Shown here: positions 60,740 to 64,000 of the stretch, piece by piece
Layout of the letters: the number at the start of each line of letters is the position of its first letter
Position numbering within the stretch: position 1 is the stretch's first letter
Assembly (NCBI RefSeq): GCF_018691265.1
Contig: NW_024881276.1
Location: 3,472,001-3,536,000, forward strand
DNA: 64,000 bases
Source of the DNA: Tyto alba
Lineage: Eukaryota; Chordata; Aves; Strigiformes; Tytonidae
Direction: 5' to 3'
Notes under the pieces: model-generated
The model's database searches: none
What the model saw: the letters and a program-made list of their open reading frames with translations, nothing else
Told to the model about the DNA's origin: nothing
Made by a program: the position numbers and the translations under genes

Positions 60740-62033
60740 TAATTATTCCTAGATATCAAGGGCCAAAGTAGTACTCAAAGAGCCATCTTACTGCAGCTCA
60801 TGGGCTGTTATGGATATTTATCATTAGACTTTAGGCAGGTAATTTCCTCCCTGCTGAAGAACTGTGAAGTCTGGTGTGACAGCTGGAGGCCAGACACAAC
60901 ACTGTGGGCATCTCAGGTGATGCCAGATACCTATGTGTGTACAATTAAATGCAGTCCCTGCACTCAGATACTTCAATTTAGATACCTGCAGAGTGGTGCT
61001 CAATCTGACCTGCACTGCTCACCTGGTATTAAGAAGGAACTTCCTTTGTCTGCCATTTAATTGTTGATTCTGGAGGTGCATTCATCCTCTGAAACACACA
61101 GGGGTCACTGAGAAAAGATACTACATAAAAAGGGATCTCAGGTGGTACTCATCCCAACTCAGTTTAAATGGTTACAGCATGCACACTCACGTCTGAGTTA
61201 ATTGTCCTGAGCCCACATTAACGTCAACAGAAAGAGGGAGGACTCTAGCACATAACTCACCTGACCTAGTTTTTATGTTTTCTTTAGGATTAATTGAATA
61301 GTTCCCTAGAAGTGCTGTTTTTTTTTCTTTACTGACTATAAGCGGGGTGGAGGGTGACTGGTTCTGAGGTAACATCTCCATTAGAGCTGGCCACATCTGA
61401 TGGTATGAACCACACCTGCTCTGACCACCACCTGCCCAGCAGGACTGCGAAAGGGGTTTCTGAAAGAAACCCTGCTTTACAGAGGCATCCCTAATCCTGA
61501 AAGCCGTGACAGCTGCCCTCTCTCTTCAGCTAAAAGTTACGATATCAGCTCAGCAGAAAAGCTGAGTTTGCCTAGCCCTTAACCTCTTCAGGGAGGAAAC
61601 AGTAGGGTCTAACTGAAGCAACAATCACTACCTTTTGTCACTGCTTATTCAAGAATCTGCCTCTCTCTCCCTTGATTGTGTATGGGCAATCTTTGTGTAG
61701 TTTTTCTCGATCAGATTTTTTTTAACTTGTATTCAGATGATGGCAATTTCTAATGAGCAAGAAAGCTGGCTGCTCATTGCATGGGGTCCTGTGAGACTGA
61801 TGGATGTCCATAGGGATATTTGAACCATATGCTTCACCACAGTGTATGGAAAACTACCTTCAAACTCCAGGGTTTAAAGACAAACAAGAATATAAGAATT
61901 ATCATACTGAATCAAACAAAAAATTTTACTAGCCTCTTTCACTGTTACTAGTATATACTTTACATGGATAGGTGAAAAATCTTCCAAGTAGGCTGAAGGG
62001 GTACTCTTAACACTGATGCTTTAATCTGAATTT
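60740..62033. other. intergenic DNA
   Basis: Single-copy DNA with no recognised gene or repeat. Confidence 0.5.
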
Positions 62034-62285
62034 AGAATAGAATCATAGACATAGAATCATAGAATGCTTTGGGTTGGAAGGGACATTAAAGACCGTCTAG
62101 TTCCAATCCCCCTGCCATGGGCAGGGACACCTTCCATGAAACCAGGGTGCTCCCAGCCCCGTCCAACCTGGCCTTGAACCCTTCCAGGGAGGGGGCAGCC
62201 ACAGCTGCTCTGGGCACCCTGGGCCAGCGTCCCACCACCCTCATAGTGAAAAACATCTTCCTTACATCCAATATAAATCTTCCCT
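62034..62285 (-). mobile_element. CR1 LINE 3' end, 5'-truncated
   Basis: It starts with the reversed octamer tail (ATAGAATCATAGAATG), followed by GGGTTGGAAGGGACATTAAA and CCTGCCATGGGCAGGGACAC, the hallmark 3' end of bird CR1. The minus frame 62086-62271 reads through the ORF2 C-terminus, with FKARLDGA and WKVSLPMAGGLELD typical of CR1. It breaks off near 62285 by 5' truncation. It is better preserved than the other CR1 pieces, so probably younger. Confidence 0.95.
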
Positions 62286-63924
62286 ACTGCCTATCTAGGC
62301 AGAGTGATTTTAGTTTTATACACTTTTTCAACTTCTTAAACTAACTATTCTTTCTCCGGATACTATGATGAGACATTTTACTGGAGACTTTAAAAAAGAT
62401 AAGTACTAGTGATCCAGAAGCAAAAAATATTCTCCTGGAATAGCGTATAGGGGAAGAATAACAAGTAAAAAGTAGTCCTTACTTTCTGAGAAGGTTAGAA
62501 GTAACACTAGACAAAATGGAGACTTCCTTTTCTCTTATTTGTAAACACCTGAAAGATTATTTTGCCCTTATTTTTTTTGGTCTAGAGAAATCATTGTGAT
62601 GCCTTTTGTACCTGAAACCTTGTTTCGCATGATTATATAGGTTGTATATATTATTAAGCCAGGCAGAAATTGCAAGATAGTACTCTTGTGTACATGTCCC
62701 ACTGGACTGTAAACATAAGCATCATGAAAGATTTTATACCTGAAGATTTCATTGCACTTAATGGGATTGTTGCACCAGGGAGAACCACCTGTTTGGAGGA
62801 TGTTCTGAGGGAAAGTGACCTGAGTGATTTTTCAGGTGGGTTTTGTGGAAGAAATACAGATTGCTTCAAGCTGTTCTCATCATGTAACCAGAGAGAAAAC
62901 AATATTCTGTTTTGAGAGTATGTGATGTGCATGTTGGTTTCTGAATTGATGTTTTAAGTAAATTGTAATGTTCACTGGACACCTAGAGAAATCAAACTGC
63001 CTCCTTATCTTCATCAAACTTTGTAACTGGCAGTGTCAGTTCTGATCAGCAAAAGCTATTATTTGTGTTCACCTGTCTAGCACTTTTTACAGTCCTCCTT
63101 AATAGGATGTACATGCTCATGTTATCTAGTCTATAAGACCTCTTAAGGACTCCTGCACTTAAAAAGTTAATGTACTGAAGCAATGAACTGAACTTCTATG
63201 CAAAATAACATAGGATGTTGTGATAATATTTTTCCAAAATACCCAGAGGCAGATGACTGTATTGTTGGACTACTACAATGACAGAAATACATCTGATATT
63301 ACTAAGATGCTTTCTACATTAGTGTGTGGTCCAATAGCTTATCTAAATCTTAGAGGACATATTTTTATTATATTTGCTAAATCATTTTGCCCTTCAGGCT
63401 AACCCTTCCCTGTCTTCAAAGACTGAGCAGCAAAGGCCTACGTAAATTCTGACAGAATATGTGAATGGCATCAGAGCATTTGTATTCCATATTAAACTCT
63501 TCTTTTAGATCTCTGAGAGTAAAATTGCATCAATGCATCAAAAGAGTTTGTTTTTTACTGTTTGAGAGCTAGGTTTACTACAGCATGTGTGCTATCCCTT
63601 CCTCACCCACCTACCTCCCTGTTTCTTTTTTAGTTCTGCTTTTTGCTCTCTGTAGATGCTGCCTGTAATTCTGTGCACTGTTTGCACGGTTTGTAGTACA
63701 ACAGTGTTCAACACTCAATTTTTCTCTTAAATACTACCTTGCTAAACATGATAAACAATAATTTATTATGCTATTGTTGTAGCAGTGGGTTTTATCAACT
63801 GCCACCCTCCACAACGTACCATTTCTTACACCAGTGCAGGTGAAAAGAGTGGGTCAGCCATGCCTTCTGTATTTACACAGAAGTGTCACCTGTGCAAAAT
63901 AATCTGCTTATCTTTAGATAGTGA
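62286..63924. other. AT-rich intergenic DNA
   Basis: No gene or repeat recognised. Open frames are under 95 codons and start arbitrarily. Confidence 0.5.
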
Positions 63925-64000
63925 TCTTGAAAGGCTGGAGGAACAGGGTGACAGGAACTTCAGGAAGTTCAGCAAAGAGAAGTGCAAGGTCCTGCACTTG
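63925..64000 (+). mobile_element. CR1 LINE ORF2 fragment running off the window
   Basis: GAAAGGCTGGAGGAACAGGG and AGAAGTGCAAGGTCCTGCAC match the CR1 reverse-transcriptase region just after the FADD box, the same stretch seen at about 40655-40725. The element continues beyond the window. Confidence 0.85.

Overview
This window looks like avian nuclear DNA from a gene-poor, AT-rich region. The main reason is four recognisable CR1 (chicken repeat 1) LINE pieces of the bird type. Two of them end in the CR1 3' tail of repeated ATTCTATG-like octamers, read on the minus strand. I found no protein-coding gene I can name, and no tRNA, rRNA or known small RNA. Nearly all long open frames are either chance frames in GC-rich patches or shadows of repeats. 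The exact species and chromosome cannot be told from the sequence.

Layout. 1-12 kb: mostly single-copy AT-rich DNA, with a GC-enriched patch near 6.5-7.2 kb and a block near 7.4-8.45 kb that reads like conserved non-coding regulatory DNA. 12.06-13.5 kb: a CpG island, starting beside a G13/A23 homopolymer pair. It carries a (CCCGG)5 run and a seven-copy 35-bp minisatellite; six copies contain a perfect AAGATGGCGGC, the classical YY1 site. 13.6-25 kb: single-copy DNA with candidate regulatory blocks, a 32-base C run, an AT microsatellite and an A37 tract preceded by AATAAA. 25.3-40.3 kb: a (TTTG)n array, a very old CR1 remnant, small GC patches, a G24 run and otherwise unremarkable DNA.

40.3-41.83 kb: a plus-strand CR1 ORF2 remnant (reverse transcriptase FADD box to 3' tail) split by a 396-bp insert. 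44.1-48.5 kb: a long tract with marked A-over-T and purine excess on the plus strand. 49.4 kb: a CR1 3' end on the minus strand. 51.95-60.73 kb: three solo LTRs of one endogenous retrovirus family, about 1.07-1.09 kb each. Each has TG...CA ends and an intact, different 5-bp target duplication. The first and third are on the minus strand and the second on the plus strand. No retroviral gag, pol or env lies between them. 62.03 kb: another minus-strand CR1 3' end. The window closes inside a further plus-strand CR1 ORF2 fragment.

No working gene set can be described. The most interesting structure is the tandem YY1-site array in an orphan CpG island (12.79-13.03 kb), which could be a regulatory element or promoter. 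The solo-LTR trio is the best-supported mobile-element story.
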